A stretch of DNA of 17,487 bases from Clostridia bacterium (GCA_017540285.1 JAFYBI010000184.1:1-17487), one strand, 5' to 3'; shown: positions 1-7,698, counted from the first letter of the stretch. Notes: generated by a model from the sequence alone, not told the origin. Translations and numbers: made by a program.

Positions 1-2331
1 GTGCTGTCGCTGATCTGCGTCGCCATCGCGCTCGGCTACACGGGACGTCTCTTGTACTTACAGGTCTCGGGTCAGGACTATTACAGCATGTCGACCCAGA
101 CCGTCTACCGCACCCGGACGGCGGTGATCCAGGCGCGCCGAGGCGAGATCTTCGACCGGAACGGCGTGCCGCTCGTCGTCAACACCGATGCCTACGATAT
201 GTCCCTCGATTACCAGACCATCACGCGCGACAACGAGGAGCTGAACGAAATGCTGCTCGACATGATCTCGATCGCCGCGCGTTCCGGGGAAGAGGAGCGC
301 ATCCTCCCGCCGAAGGAATATCTCAGGGCGTCCGTCAACCCCGACGGGCTGGTCTATGAGATCCCCGAAGGCTTCGCCGATACGTCGGCCGGGCGGCGGT
401 ACTTCAAGCTCATCGGCGAGCTCAACGTCGAGGATGACGCGCCGACGGAGGACCAGATCCAGGCGCTCATGCTCTACTACGGCATCCTCGCCCGCGAGCA
501 GGACCCGATCACGAAGGAAGTCACGTACTATTACCGCTATACCTACGACACCGCGGCCTCCCTCCTCGCCCGGCGCCTCGACATGACCCTCAGCCAGTTC
601 GCTCCCACGAATCCCTACAAGATCGCCGAGGACGTCTCCCTCGCGTTCATCACGGGCATGGAGGAGCTCTATTCCCGCGGCTTCACGGTCCAGGCGGAGC
701 GCGGGCGGGAGTACTGCTATCCCGGCTATCTCTCGCACGTTCTCGGTTATCTCGGCGCGATCCCGGAAGAACGCGCGTCGTATTATACGGAGCAGGGCTA
801 TCAGATCAACGAGAAGATCGGCATCGCCGGATGCGAATCCGCGTTTGAGAGCACCCTGCACGGCACCGACGGCCTCCTCTCGATCACCGAAGACAGCTAC
901 GGCAACGTCATCTCCACCGAGGTCGTGAAGGAGCCGGTCGCCGGCCAGGACGTCTATCTCACGATCGACATCAACATGCAGATCGTCGCGGAGAACGCCC
1001 TCGCCCGCAACGTCGCGCGCATCCGCGAAGAGGCGAACCCCTACAAGCCTCTCACCGGTGAAGATGCGTCCGCGGGCGGCCTGACCGTCATCGATCCGGA
1101 CAGCAACGAGGTCCTCGCGATCGCGTCCTATCCGACCTACAACCTCGCACTGTACAGCACGGACAGCGTCTACCGGACCCATCTCAGAAACGATACCGAG
1201 CTCTCTCCGATGCTCAACCGCGCGCTCATGGGCGGATACGCGCCCGGCTCCACGTTCAAGGTCGGCGTCGCGACGGCGGCCCTCATGGAGAAAACCATTA
1301 CGAAGGACACCATCATCGACGCGCAGGGCCAGTACATGTACTACGCCGACACGGGCTACACGCCCCGCTGCTGGCTCTACCTCCTTGCCGGACAGGTCCA
1401 CGGCAAGATCAACGTCGTCACGGCGATCCAGGAATCCTGCAACTACTTCTTCTTCGACGTGGGCCGTCAGCTCACGATCGAGAAAATGAACGAATACTGC
1501 CGTCATTACGGCCTCGGCGAGCACACCGGGATCGAGCTGGCGGAGAGCACCGGGATCCTCGCGGGACCGGATTACCGGAACGACAACGGTCTGCTCGCGT
1601 GGGGCCCCGGCGACACCCTGCAGGCCGCCATCGGACAGAGCGACAACCTCTTCTCCCCCCTGCAGCTCGCCTGTTACCTCTCGACGATTCTGAACAAGGG
1701 CAAGCGCTATGAGGCGCACATCCTGAAGGAGATCCGCGACTACCGGGCGCCGAAGCCGTCGTGGAAGAACGAGACGGTCATCGCCGATGAGATCAAGATC
1801 CCGGACGACATCCTGAACACCGTGCGGGAAGGCATGAAGGGCGTTATGGACCTCGGTTCCGCGGCGACCGTCTTCAAGGATTACGAAATCCCGGTGGGCG
1901 GCAAGACCGGTACCGCGCAGGTCCACGAGGACCGTTCCGACAACGGGATCATGATCGCGTTCGCGCCGTTCGAGAAGCCCGAGCTGATCGTCACCTGCGT
2001 CATCGAGCAGGCGTCCGGCGGTACCGAAACGGGCTATTCGATCCGCGACATTTTCGACTACTATTTCAGCGTTGACGAGATCCGCGCGAGAAAAGCCGCC
2101 GAGGAGGCGGAGGAAGCCGCAAGGCTTGCCGCGGAGGAAGAGGAGCGTCAGGCGGCGGAAGAAGCCTACGCCGCGTATCTCGCGGAGCAGGAGCGTCTCT
2201 ATCAGGAGGCGCTCGAAGCCGCAGCCGCCGAACAGGTGCCGGAGACGCCGGCGGCCGAGATCTCCGCGGAAGAGCCGGCGACCGCCGTCCCGTATGACGA
2301 CGGCAGCGCATGGCTCATCGATATTCCGTGA
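1..2331 (+). CDS. mrdA: Penicillin-binding protein 2-type peptidoglycan transpeptidase (5' end probably truncated)
   Basis: This is a class B penicillin-binding protein that cross-links peptidoglycan during side-wall elongation. It is anchored by an N-terminal membrane helix with its catalytic domain outside the membrane. Visible: a hydrophobic helix at about residues 2-22; a pedestal/dimerisation region with an RRGEIFDRNG motif around residues 47-56; then the transpeptidase domain with all three active-site motifs, STFK (S417 nucleophile, K420), SCN (479-481) and KTGT (635-638). After the catalytic domain, residues about 692-776 form an Ala/Glu/Arg-rich, probably helical tail ending in a Pro/Ala-rich stretch. 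Open reading begins at the very first base (GTG), with no room for a ribosome site and almost no cytoplasmic residues before the helix, so the true start probably lies upstream. It is the first visible gene of a five-gene plus-strand unit, 40 bases before nth. The family call is secure. The PBP2/MrdA rather than SpoVD/PBP3 assignment is inferred from the domain layout. Confidence 0.93.
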   Translation: MLSLICVAIALGYTGRLLYLQVSGQDYYSMSTQTVYRTRTAVIQARRGEIFDRNGVPLVVNTDAYDMSLDYQTITRDNEELNEMLLDMISIAARSGEEERILPPKEYLRASVNPDGLVYEIPEGFADTSAGRRYFKLIGELNVEDDAPTEDQIQALMLYYGILAREQDPITKEVTYYYRYTYDTAASLLARRLDMTLSQFAPTNPYKIAEDVSLAFITGMEELYSRGFTVQAERGREYCYPGYLSHVLGYLGAIPEERASYYTEQGYQINEKIGIAGCESAFESTLHGTDGLLSITEDSYGNVISTEVVKEPVAGQDVYLTIDINMQIVAENALARNVARIREEANPYKPLTGEDASAGGLTVIDPDSNEVLAIASYPTYNLALYSTDSVYRTHLRNDTELSPMLNRALMGGYAPGSTFKVGVATAALMEKTITKDTIIDAQGQYMYYADTGYTPRCWLYLLAGQVHGKINVVTAIQESCNYFFFDVGRQLTIEKMNEYCRHYGLGEHTGIELAESTGILAGPDYRNDNGLLAWGPGDTLQAAIGQSDNLFSPLQLACYLSTILNKGKRYEAHILKEIRDYRAPKPSWKNETVIADEIKIPDDILNTVREGMKGVMDLGSAATVFKDYEIPVGGKTGTAQVHEDRSDNGIMIAFAPFEKPELIVTCVIEQASGGTETGYSIRDIFDYYFSVDEIRARKAAEEAEEAARLAAEEEERQAAEEAYAAYLAEQERLYQEALEAAAAEQVPETPAAEISAEEPATAVPYDDGSAWLIDIP

Positions 2332-2360
2332 TGGCAAAACGAACGAAAGCCGCATGCGGC

Positions 2361-2366
2361 GGGAGG
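2361..2366 (+). promoter_or_regulatory. Ribosome binding site fixing the nth start
   Basis: GGGAGG lies 5 bases before the ATG at 2372. An in-frame ATG at 2354 has no such site in front of it and would add six residues not expected in endonuclease III, so 2372 is preferred. Confidence 0.75.
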
Positions 2367-2371
2367 ATGGA

Positions 2372-3025
2372 ATGCCGGACATTGTCAAGATTCACGCGAT
2401 CCTGAAACAGCTCTATCCGGACGCCCTCTGTTCGCTCGAATACGGCGGCGATCCGTGGCGGCTGCTCATAGCGGCACGGCTCTCCGCGCAATGCACCGAC
2501 GAGCGGGTGAACATCGTCTGCGTCCCGCTCTTCGAGGCGTACCCGGACGTCTGCGCAATGGCGGATGCGGAGATCCCGGTGGTCGAGGAGATCATCCGCC
2601 CCTGCGGGCTCTTCCACACGAAGGCCGAGTCCTGCGTCATGATGTCCCGGCAGATCGTCGAGCGGCACGGCGGCCGGGTCCCCGACACCATGGAAGAGCT
2701 GCTCGCCCTGCCCGGCGTTGGACGCAAGATCGCCAACCTCGTCCTCGGCGACTGCTTCGGCAAGCCCGGGATCGTCGCGGACACGCACTGCATCCGCCTG
2801 AACGGCCGGTTCGGATTCTACGATCCGTCGCTCAGGGATCCCGCAAAGGTCGAGAAGATCCTCTCGGGGATCGTTCCCGGGGAAGAACAGGCGGCGTACT
2901 GCCACCGGATGGTCCTCTTCGGACGGGAATTCTGCATGGCGCGCGGACCGCGCTGCGGAGAATGTCCCCTGAGGCGCGAAAGCCTCTGTACATACGGAAA
3001 CGAACAGGGAGAAAAGCAGCAGTGA
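2372..3025 (+). CDS. nth: Endonuclease III (DNA glycosylase/AP lyase)
   Basis: Nth excises oxidised pyrimidines and cleaves the resulting abasic site in base-excision repair. The product is 217 residues, against about 211 for E. coli Nth. The helix-hairpin-helix LPGVGRK (113-119) carries the expected catalytic lysine K119, and the following ADTH motif supplies the catalytic aspartate D137. The C-terminus has four cysteines for a [4Fe-4S] cluster at 188, 195, 198 and 206. The first two spacings (x6, x2) are standard, but the last is x7 where the family normally has x5, giving a two-residue longer loop. The start is chosen by the GGGAGG at 2361-2366. Its TGA overlaps the GTG of the next gene as GTGA, indicating translational coupling with cca. 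Confidence 0.95.
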   Translation: MPDIVKIHAILKQLYPDALCSLEYGGDPWRLLIAARLSAQCTDERVNIVCVPLFEAYPDVCAMADAEIPVVEEIIRPCGLFHTKAESCVMMSRQIVERHGGRVPDTMEELLALPGVGRKIANLVLGDCFGKPGIVADTHCIRLNGRFGFYDPSLRDPAKVEKILSGIVPGEEQAAYCHRMVLFGREFCMARGPRCGECPLRRESLCTYGNEQGEKQQ

Positions 3026-4251
3026 GCAGAACGGACGACAACAGCATCGCGATCCCCCTGCCGCCGCCCGTGACCTTCGTGATGGAACGTCTGGAGGCGT
3101 CGGGCTTTCACGCCTACGCGGTCGGCGGATGCGTGCGGGACGCCCTCATGGGCAGGATCCCCGGCGACTACGACGTCACGACGGACGCGCGGCCCGAGGA
3201 AATGCAGCATATCTTCGCCGACTGCCGCGTCGTGGAGACCGGACTGAAGCACGGGACGCTCACGGTGGTGCGGGACGGCATGAACGTCGAGACGACGACG
3301 TACCGCATCGACGGGGGGTACGCCGACGGACGCCACCCGGATGCCGTGACCTTTACCGACCGGCTGGCGGACGACCTGTGCCGCCGGGATTTCACGATCA
3401 ACGCGATGGCCTGGGCGCCGGGGCAGGGGATCGTCGATCTCTTCGGCGGTGAGGAGGACCTTCGGGCAAAGCGGATCCGCTGTGTCGGACGGGCGTCGGA
3501 CCGGTTCTCCGAGGACGGTCTGCGCATCCTGCGCGCGCTGCGCTTCGCGTCGGTGCTCGGATTCGCATGCGACGAAGAATGCCGGGCGGCGGTCACGGAT
3601 GGCATGCATCTGCTCGACCGCATCTCCCGGGAACGCATTTACGCGGAGCTCACCAAGCTGCTCGGCGGCGTCGGCGCGGCGCGGATCCTCGGGGAATACG
3701 CCCCGGTCATCGCGCATGTGCTCCCGCCGCTTGCCGAAGAAGATGTCCGCCGTGCGTCGACTGTGTTCGCGCGCATGACGGCCGATCTCCCGACCGCGGT
3801 CCGGTACGCCGTCCTCCTCGATGCGCTGGATACGGAGACGGCGGCGAAAGCGATGGACACGCTCAAACCCTCGAAGGATGAAAAACGCGCGGTCCTCTCG
3901 CTCCTCTCGCGCAGAGAAACGGTCGACACCGGCTCTTACGGCGTGAAATGCCTGATGCGCGACGCCGGGGACGCTTTCCCCGCGGTCTGGGCGTCCTTCG
4001 CCTTCCTGACGGGGCGGATCGATGCGGCAGGCGCGGCGGCGGTGCGGCGTGCTGCGGACGAGATCCTCGCGGCGGACGAATGCCGGAATCTCGGCGGGCT
4101 GGCGATCGACGGACGGGATCTCGCGCTGAGAGGCTTCACGGGCCCGGCGATCGGGGAAACGCTCGCCGCGCTTCTGGATGCGGTGATGCGCGGGAAGATC
4201 CCGAACGAGCGGGACGCGCTTCTTGCAAATCGGGAGGCTGGACATGGATAA
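3022..4251 (+). CDS. cca: CCA tRNA nucleotidyltransferase / poly(A) polymerase family (class II)
   Basis: This class II nucleotidyltransferase adds or repairs the 3' CCA end of tRNAs from CTP and ATP. The product is 409 residues, usual for the bacterial family. Visible in order: the GG(35-36)-CVRD segment; the metal-binding pair D49/D51 in GDYDVTT; RRDFTIN at 121-127, typical of nucleotide-selecting motif B; the EDGLRILRALRF helix from E164, typical of motif D; then ERIYAELTKLL at the start of the helical tRNA-binding body. The start is GTG at 3022, with AGGGAG at 3006-3011, 10 bases upstream. It overlaps the nth stop by four bases, and its own end overlaps the next gene by eight. Motifs alone cannot tell a full CCA-adding enzyme from a CC- or A-adding specialist, but a single general enzyme is likeliest. 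No HD phosphohydrolase motif was seen. Confidence 0.94.
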   Translation: MSRTDDNSIAIPLPPPVTFVMERLEASGFHAYAVGGCVRDALMGRIPGDYDVTTDARPEEMQHIFADCRVVETGLKHGTLTVVRDGMNVETTTYRIDGGYADGRHPDAVTFTDRLADDLCRRDFTINAMAWAPGQGIVDLFGGEEDLRAKRIRCVGRASDRFSEDGLRILRALRFASVLGFACDEECRAAVTDGMHLLDRISRERIYAELTKLLGGVGAARILGEYAPVIAHVLPPLAEEDVRRASTVFARMTADLPTAVRYAVLLDALDTETAAKAMDTLKPSKDEKRAVLSLLSRRETVDTGSYGVKCLMRDAGDAFPAVWASFAFLTGRIDAAGAAAVRRAADEILAADECRNLGGLAIDGRDLALRGFTGPAIGETLAALLDAVMRGKIPNERDALLANREAGHG

Positions 4252-4459
4252 ACCGGAACAGAAGAAAAAAGAAAAACGGATCCGCGCGACTCCCTGCGAG
4301 ACCTGCCTTTTCTACGATGTGATCGACGAGGAGGGGACGCTCGGGTGCACCGTCGACGTGGACGAGGACGAGGCGTGGCGCGAGCGGGCGGACATGCACA
4401 GCGAATGTCATTATTATCAATTCTACGACGAATACAAGACCGTACAGAAACAGAACTGA
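4244..4459 (+). CDS. Small four-cysteine protein, resembles DUF6472
   Basis: A 71-residue acidic protein with a Lys-rich N-terminus and four cysteines (C18, C21, C35, C55) that could form a small zinc ribbon. Further features are a run of acidic residues at 38-43 (DVDEDE) and an aromatic C-terminal motif YYQFYDEYK (57-65). The CxxC...C...C layout and the DEY-K tail resemble the clostridial DUF6472 family as I remember it, and no function is known to me. The ATG at 4244 has GGGAGG at 4232-4237, 6 bases upstream. It overlaps the last 8 bases of cca and precedes the lipid kinase by 13 bases, so it is made from the same transcript. A tRNA- or lipid-related role would be guesswork from position. 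Confidence 0.85.
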   Translation: MDKPEQKKKEKRIRATPCETCLFYDVIDEEGTLGCTVDVDEDEAWRERADMHSECHYYQFYDEYKTVQKQN

Positions 4460-4472
4460 CGGCGGAGGGGAT

Positions 4473-5462
4473 ATGAAGGCTCGGATCGAGGAAACGGTGC
4501 GGGAGATGTGTCCGCCCGTAAGCGAACGGCATCAGGTACATATCGTCAATCCCGCGGCGGGCAGGGGAAGACTTCTCGAAGCGGTGCGGCGCGCGATCGC
4601 CGATACTGCCGGAGAAATCCGCGAAAGCGCGGAGCCCGGGGACGTGACGCGGCTCGTGCGGGAGCTCTTTGAAGCGGAGCCGTACGCGCACGCGGTGGTC
4701 TACGGCGGCGACGGGACCGTCTTTGAGGCGGTCAACGGCATCATGCAGTCCGGAGCCGGCCGCACGGCATCCTTCTCCGTGATCCCCGCGGGGAGCGGAA
4801 ACGATTTTTCCACCCATGCGAACGACTCCGGGCTTCATCCGAAATCCGTCATCGCGCCGATCGATGTGATCCGGACCGTATCGGACGGCGTCGAGCGGTA
4901 TTATGCGAACATGATGAACATCGGCTTCGACTGCTCGGTCGTCGCGCAGACGCTCTGGCTGAAGGAAAAGACCTTTCTCCGCGGAAGCGCGGCCTACATC
5001 GGCGGCGTTGCGAAGGAGCTCTTCGTGAAGAAGACGACCGATGTTGCGGTCGAATTCTCCGGGTGTGTCAACCCGGCGGACGGCTCGGCGCTTCCGGATT
5101 TGCAGCTGAGGCAGAAGATGCTTCTGACCGCGGTGGGGAACGGTTCCTGCTGCGGCGGCGGCTTCCACGCCCTGCCCCTCGCCGCGCTCGACGACGGGTA
5201 CATGGATGCGCTCGTCGTGAACGACGTCAGCCGCCCGCGGTTCGTCGCCCTCGTCGGGGATTACCGCGCGGGGACGTACGTCAATGAAAAGGGGGAGCTG
5301 AAAGAGAGATTCCGCTCCGTCCTGCGCTTCGTGCGCTGCCGGAAGATGCGGATCACGGGGCCCGAACGCTTCTGCCTCGACGGAGAGATCTTTCCGACGG
5401 GCGCGGCGCGCACGATCGAGGCCGAAGTCCTGCCCCGCGCGCTGAATTACGTGCCGTTATAA
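4473..5462 (+). CDS. Diacylglycerol kinase-family lipid kinase (DgkB/YegS/BmrU-like)
   Basis: A lipid kinase of the soluble DAGK catalytic family, which phosphorylates diacylglycerol or a related lipid from ATP at the inner face of the membrane. In Gram-positives DgkB recycles diacylglycerol left by lipoteichoic-acid synthesis. The product is 329 residues, slightly longer than the usual 290-310, the excess being an N-terminal stretch of about 20 residues before HIVNPAAGRGR (23-33). Key motifs are NP(26-27), the nucleotide-binding GGDGT (78-82) and the GSGNDF motif (107-112). The C-terminal half has the expected beta-sandwich pattern ending in a FCLDGE motif. GGAGG lies 4 bases before the ATG. 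It is the last gene of the plus-strand unit and is followed directly by a hairpin at 5473-5500. Substrate specificity is not resolved. Confidence 0.92.
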   Translation: MKARIEETVREMCPPVSERHQVHIVNPAAGRGRLLEAVRRAIADTAGEIRESAEPGDVTRLVRELFEAEPYAHAVVYGGDGTVFEAVNGIMQSGAGRTASFSVIPAGSGNDFSTHANDSGLHPKSVIAPIDVIRTVSDGVERYYANMMNIGFDCSVVAQTLWLKEKTFLRGSAAYIGGVAKELFVKKTTDVAVEFSGCVNPADGSALPDLQLRQKMLLTAVGNGSCCGGGFHALPLAALDDGYMDALVVNDVSRPRFVALVGDYRAGTYVNEKGELKERFRSVLRFVRCRKMRITGPERFCLDGEIFPTGAARTIEAEVLPRALNYVPL

Positions 5463-5472
5463 GAAATAAGAA

Positions 5473-5500
5473 AAACGGGGGAGGAATTCCTCTCCCGTTT
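5473..5500. terminator. Bidirectional intrinsic terminator between converging genes
   Basis: A near-perfect inverted repeat (AAACGGGGGAGG / CCTCTCCCGTTT with AATT between, one G-U pair) lies between the lipid kinase stop and the stop of the minus-strand gene at 5512. Read on the minus strand it is followed by a run of Ts (GTTTTTCTTATTT), so it is best as the terminator of the minus gene. On the plus strand the T run is short. Confidence 0.8.
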
Positions 5501-5511
5501 CCCGTGAACCC

Positions 5512-6171
5512 TTACGTCCGGACCTTGCGGGGCCGGGTCACGATCACCAGGACGACGATGGCTGCGAGAAGCGCGAGGAGCGCCAGCGGATGGAACCGCA
5601 CGGTGTCGCGCACGGCGTTTGCCGCGCTGCCGATCGTTTCGCCCGCCGTCTCGCTGCCCGCCGCGTTCACCACGCCGTTGCCGTCGGTATCGCCGAGGGT
5701 CGTGTCATTGCCTCTGGCGTTCTCACCGGCGCTGCGGGCCGTGCCGGACGGGGTCACGGTCGTCGACGATCTGCCCGAAGCGCTGCCCATGCCGGCGGTA
5801 CCTTCCTTCACGGAGCCGGTCGAGCCGGCCGCGTTCGTCGTCTTGCCGGTCATGCCGCCGGTCGTGCTGTTGTCGGCCCGGTCCGAGGTGCCGTTTGTGC
5901 GGTTCGTGCCGGATGCCGTGCGGTTCGTGCCGGGAGCCGGGACGACGCTGTTGTCCCCCGAAGCATTCGGAACGACGGGTTCGGCCTGTTCGGACGCGAT
6001 GAGTCCGCCCTCCGCCGTACCGCCCGCTGTACCCGCCGTACCGCCGAGACCTGCGTTTGCGGCTGCGGAAACGGCGACGGCGAGGAGGGCGCAAAGGACG
6101 GCGGCCACGAGGGTCACGCCGAGGACATGGGCGATGCCGTGCCCGGATTTTTTCATCGAATTCTTCATCAT
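5512..6171 (-). CDS. Membrane-anchored Gly/Thr/Ser/Asn-rich protein of unknown function
   Basis: I do not recognise this 219-residue protein. It has a basic N-terminus and hydrophobic segment (about 12-38) ending in an AVSAAANA stretch that could be a signal-peptidase site. About 150 residues of low-complexity Gly/Thr/Ser/Asn/Ala sequence follow, with short repeats (GTNRT at 81-85 and 88-92). A second hydrophobic segment (about 194-212) and a basic RPRK tail close the protein. This is the layout of a secreted, flexible stalk held by a C-terminal helix; no LPxTG motif is present. DTDGNG at 161-166 looks like half of an EF-hand/dockerin calcium loop but lacks the acidic twelfth position. GGAGG (plus-strand 6178-6182) sits 6 bases before the ATG. 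The opposite strand is also open through this region, but the ribosome site, signal segment and helix support the minus strand. Confidence 0.75.
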   Translation of the reverse strand: MMKNSMKKSGHGIAHVLGVTLVAAVLCALLAVAVSAAANAGLGGTAGTAGGTAEGGLIASEQAEPVVPNASGDNSVVPAPGTNRTASGTNRTNGTSDRADNSTTGGMTGKTTNAAGSTGSVKEGTAGMGSASGRSSTTVTPSGTARSAGENARGNDTTLGDTDGNGVVNAAGSETAGETIGSAANAVRDTVRFHPLALLALLAAIVVLVIVTRPRKVRT

Positions 6172-6270
6172 ACATAACCTCCGTAATGATTGAAATCGGA
6201 TTGCGGCGCGATTAGTCTTGCCAAAACGGCCCGCTGCTATGCGCCCGGACTGAGGTCAGCTTTTTCCTCG

Positions 6271-6275
6271 GGAGG
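6271..6275 (+). promoter_or_regulatory. Ribosome binding site that selects a TTG start
   Basis: GGAGG abuts the ATG at 6276 with no spacer, which is too close for initiation. It lies exactly 6 bases before the in-frame TTG at 6282, giving standard spacing. Confidence 0.65.
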
Positions 6276-6281
6276 ATGCAT

Positions 6282-6593
6282 TTGGAAAACAAGCGATTCA
6301 CGAAAAACGACAGCGGCTTTGTCTGCGCGAACTGCGGGAAGAAAGTGCCGCCCCTGCGCTATACCTCGCGGAACCATTGCCCGTGGTGCCTCTGCTCGCT
6401 GCACCTCGACGTCAATCCGGGCGACCGGGCGGCGGACTGCGGCGGGATCATGGATCCGATCACGGCGGAACCGGACGCGAAGCGCGGCTTCATCCTTACC
6501 CACCGATGCCGCAAATGCGGTGCCGTGCGTCGGAACAAAGCCGCCGAGGACGACGACCGGGGAGAGATCATCCGCCTCACGGCGATGCATTGA
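6282..6593 (+). CDS. RNHCP domain zinc-ribbon protein
   Basis: A 103-residue protein of the RNHCP family, named for the motif seen here at residues 30-34 (RNHCPWC). Cysteine pairs C15/C18, C33/C36 (with C38) and C76/C79 suggest one or two zinc-binding ribbons. The family is widespread in Bacillota and, to my knowledge, has no established function. The start is taken as TTG at 6282 because the only Shine-Dalgarno site (6271-6275) touches the ATG at 6276 but is 6 bases from the TTG; starting at 6276 would add two residues. It stands alone between the divergent stalk-protein gene and the convergent SDR gene, and a hairpin follows at 6621-6640. No clear promoter was found in the roughly 100 bases upstream. 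Confidence 0.88.
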   Translation: MENKRFTKNDSGFVCANCGKKVPPLRYTSRNHCPWCLCSLHLDVNPGDRAADCGGIMDPITAEPDAKRGFILTHRCRKCGAVRRNKAAEDDDRGEIIRLTAMH

Positions 6594-6620
6594 ACCGCAG
6601 CGGTGCATAGGAAACTGAAA

Positions 6621-6640
6621 AAAGCCCTCAGCGGGGCTTT
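6621..6640. terminator. Bidirectional intrinsic terminator
   Basis: AAAGCCC / GGGCTTT inverted repeat with a 6-base loop between the RNHCP gene and the convergent SDR gene that stops at 6648. T-rich flanks follow on both strands (CTTCTGTTT on plus, TTTCAGTTT on minus), so it can serve both. Confidence 0.8.
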
Positions 6641-6647
6641 CTTCTGT

Positions 6648-7532
6648 TTATGGGAGCATTCCTCCCGCTGCTTTCAGCAATTCTCCGATCCGCTCCGCCG
6701 TTTCGGGAAACCGGATCCCGACCGCGTTCAGCTTCGCGGAGTCCATGCAGAGATTCCGCGGCGAATCCCGGTACGATTCCCCGTCGCATGCGATCCGATC
6801 CGGGTCAAGCCCGGCGATCGCGAACGCGGCCTGTACCGTCTCCGCCATCGTCCGACCGATCGGCCCTCCCGCTGCCGGGATGTTCGGCGAGCCGAAATTG
6901 TACACCCCGCCCGGGATCGAGAACGCCGGGACGAAGTTTTCGACGACGTCTCCGACATAGGTCAGCCCCCGCCGGTCATGGACGGAGAACCGGAGCCGCT
7001 CACCGGAGGTCATCCGCGCGAGAAGACCCCGGAAGAAGTCGCTCTTCTCCCCGGGCACGACGGTCTGCACGTCATACATCCATGTCAGCCGCATCATCAC
7101 GCAGTCCGGGTTGACGGCGAGGCATTTGCGTTCTGCCGTGAGCTTTTCTTTTCCGTAGAGCGGCGCGGGGGTGACGTCCTCGTCCTCCCGGTGCGCTGCG
7201 ATGCCGCCCGTACCCGCGTAAACCTGATCCGACGAGCAGAGGAGGCACTTCGCCCCGCTCTCATGGGCCGCGGCGGCAACATTGACGCTTCCGTCGACGT
7301 TGATCCTCTGCGACCGCTCCGGCTCCCGCGCGCACTTCCCGACGTCGGACATCGCGGCGCAGTGCAGGACGAGATCGGGCCGGACAGCCTCGAAAAACCG
7401 CCGGACGCCGTCCCGATCCGTGATATCCATTTCGCCGTGCCGGGGCGCCGAGATCTCAAACCGGTCTGCAAGCATCGCCGCTGCGCGTCCGCCGAGGAAG
7501 CCCGACGCGCCGGTAATCAAGAGTTTTTTCAT
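6648..7532 (-). CDS. NAD(P)-dependent SDR, RmlD-like sugar-nucleotide reductase/epimerase family
   Basis: An extended short-chain dehydrogenase/reductase of 294 residues. The N-terminal Rossmann motif TGASGFLGG places the GxxGxxG glycines at 8, 11 and 14. The active site shows S100/S101 in LLCSSDQVY and the YGKEK motif with Y126 and K130. The DxxD/RPDLVLHCAA pattern (51-60) resembles dTDP-4-dehydrorhamnose reductase (RmlD) and related enzymes that reduce or epimerise nucleotide sugars. No other rhamnose genes are nearby, so substrate and pathway are open. The start at 7532 (MKKLLITG) is chosen because GGAGG (plus-strand 7538-7542) lies 5 bases upstream; a longer frame to 7613 would run through the promoter. 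Transcription starts from the promoter at 7555-7583 and ends at the 6621-6640 hairpin. Confidence 0.9.
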   Translation of the reverse strand: MKKLLITGASGFLGGRAAAMLADRFEISAPRHGEMDITDRDGVRRFFEAVRPDLVLHCAAMSDVGKCAREPERSQRINVDGSVNVAAAAHESGAKCLLCSSDQVYAGTGGIAAHREDEDVTPAPLYGKEKLTAERKCLAVNPDCVMMRLTWMYDVQTVVPGEKSDFFRGLLARMTSGERLRFSVHDRRGLTYVGDVVENFVPAFSIPGGVYNFGSPNIPAAGGPIGRTMAETVQAAFAIAGLDPDRIACDGESYRDSPRNLCMDSAKLNAVGIRFPETAERIGELLKAAGGMLP

Positions 7533-7554
7533 TTCCGCCTCCGTTTTTTCTTCT

Positions 7555-7583
7555 ATCCTATCACAAATCGCTCCGTTTCGCAA
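7555..7583 (-). promoter_or_regulatory. Sigma-A-type promoter with extended -10 for the SDR gene
   Basis: On the minus strand, TTGCGA (7583-7578) and TAGGAT (7560-7555) are separated by exactly 17 bases. TGA precedes the -10 box, giving an extended -10 (TGnTAGGAT). The expected start is about 7548, leaving a leader of some 16 bases that contains the GGAGG. Confidence 0.6.
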
Positions 7584-7698
7584 CCCCATCCGGCGAAAAA
7601 TCACCGGCGGCACCGTTCCCGGAAGGATTTCCCGCCGGACGGCACATCGGACCTCCCGGCCGCATATACTGGAACGCGGCGAAAAAAACGGGTGGAAG

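Noticed and set aside
58..2388. Long open frame on the minus strand opposite the transpeptidase gene
   Set aside because: It mirrors the codon bias of a GC-rich gene, its product is Arg/Asp/Val-rich with no motif, and the plus-strand gene has all three catalytic motifs.
5504..6193. Plus-strand open frame across the stalk-protein gene
   Set aside because: It begins inside the terminator region and lacks a ribosome site. The minus strand has GGAGG, a signal segment, a membrane helix and its own terminator.
6190..6218. Possible promoter for the RNHCP gene (TTGAAA, 17 bases, TAGTCT)
   Set aside because: The -35 box matches at five of six positions, but the -10 box matches at only three, which is expected by chance.
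7642..7670. TATACT as a -10 box for mazF
   Set aside because: The bases 17 upstream (GCACAT region) bear no resemblance to a -35 element and no extended -10 is present.
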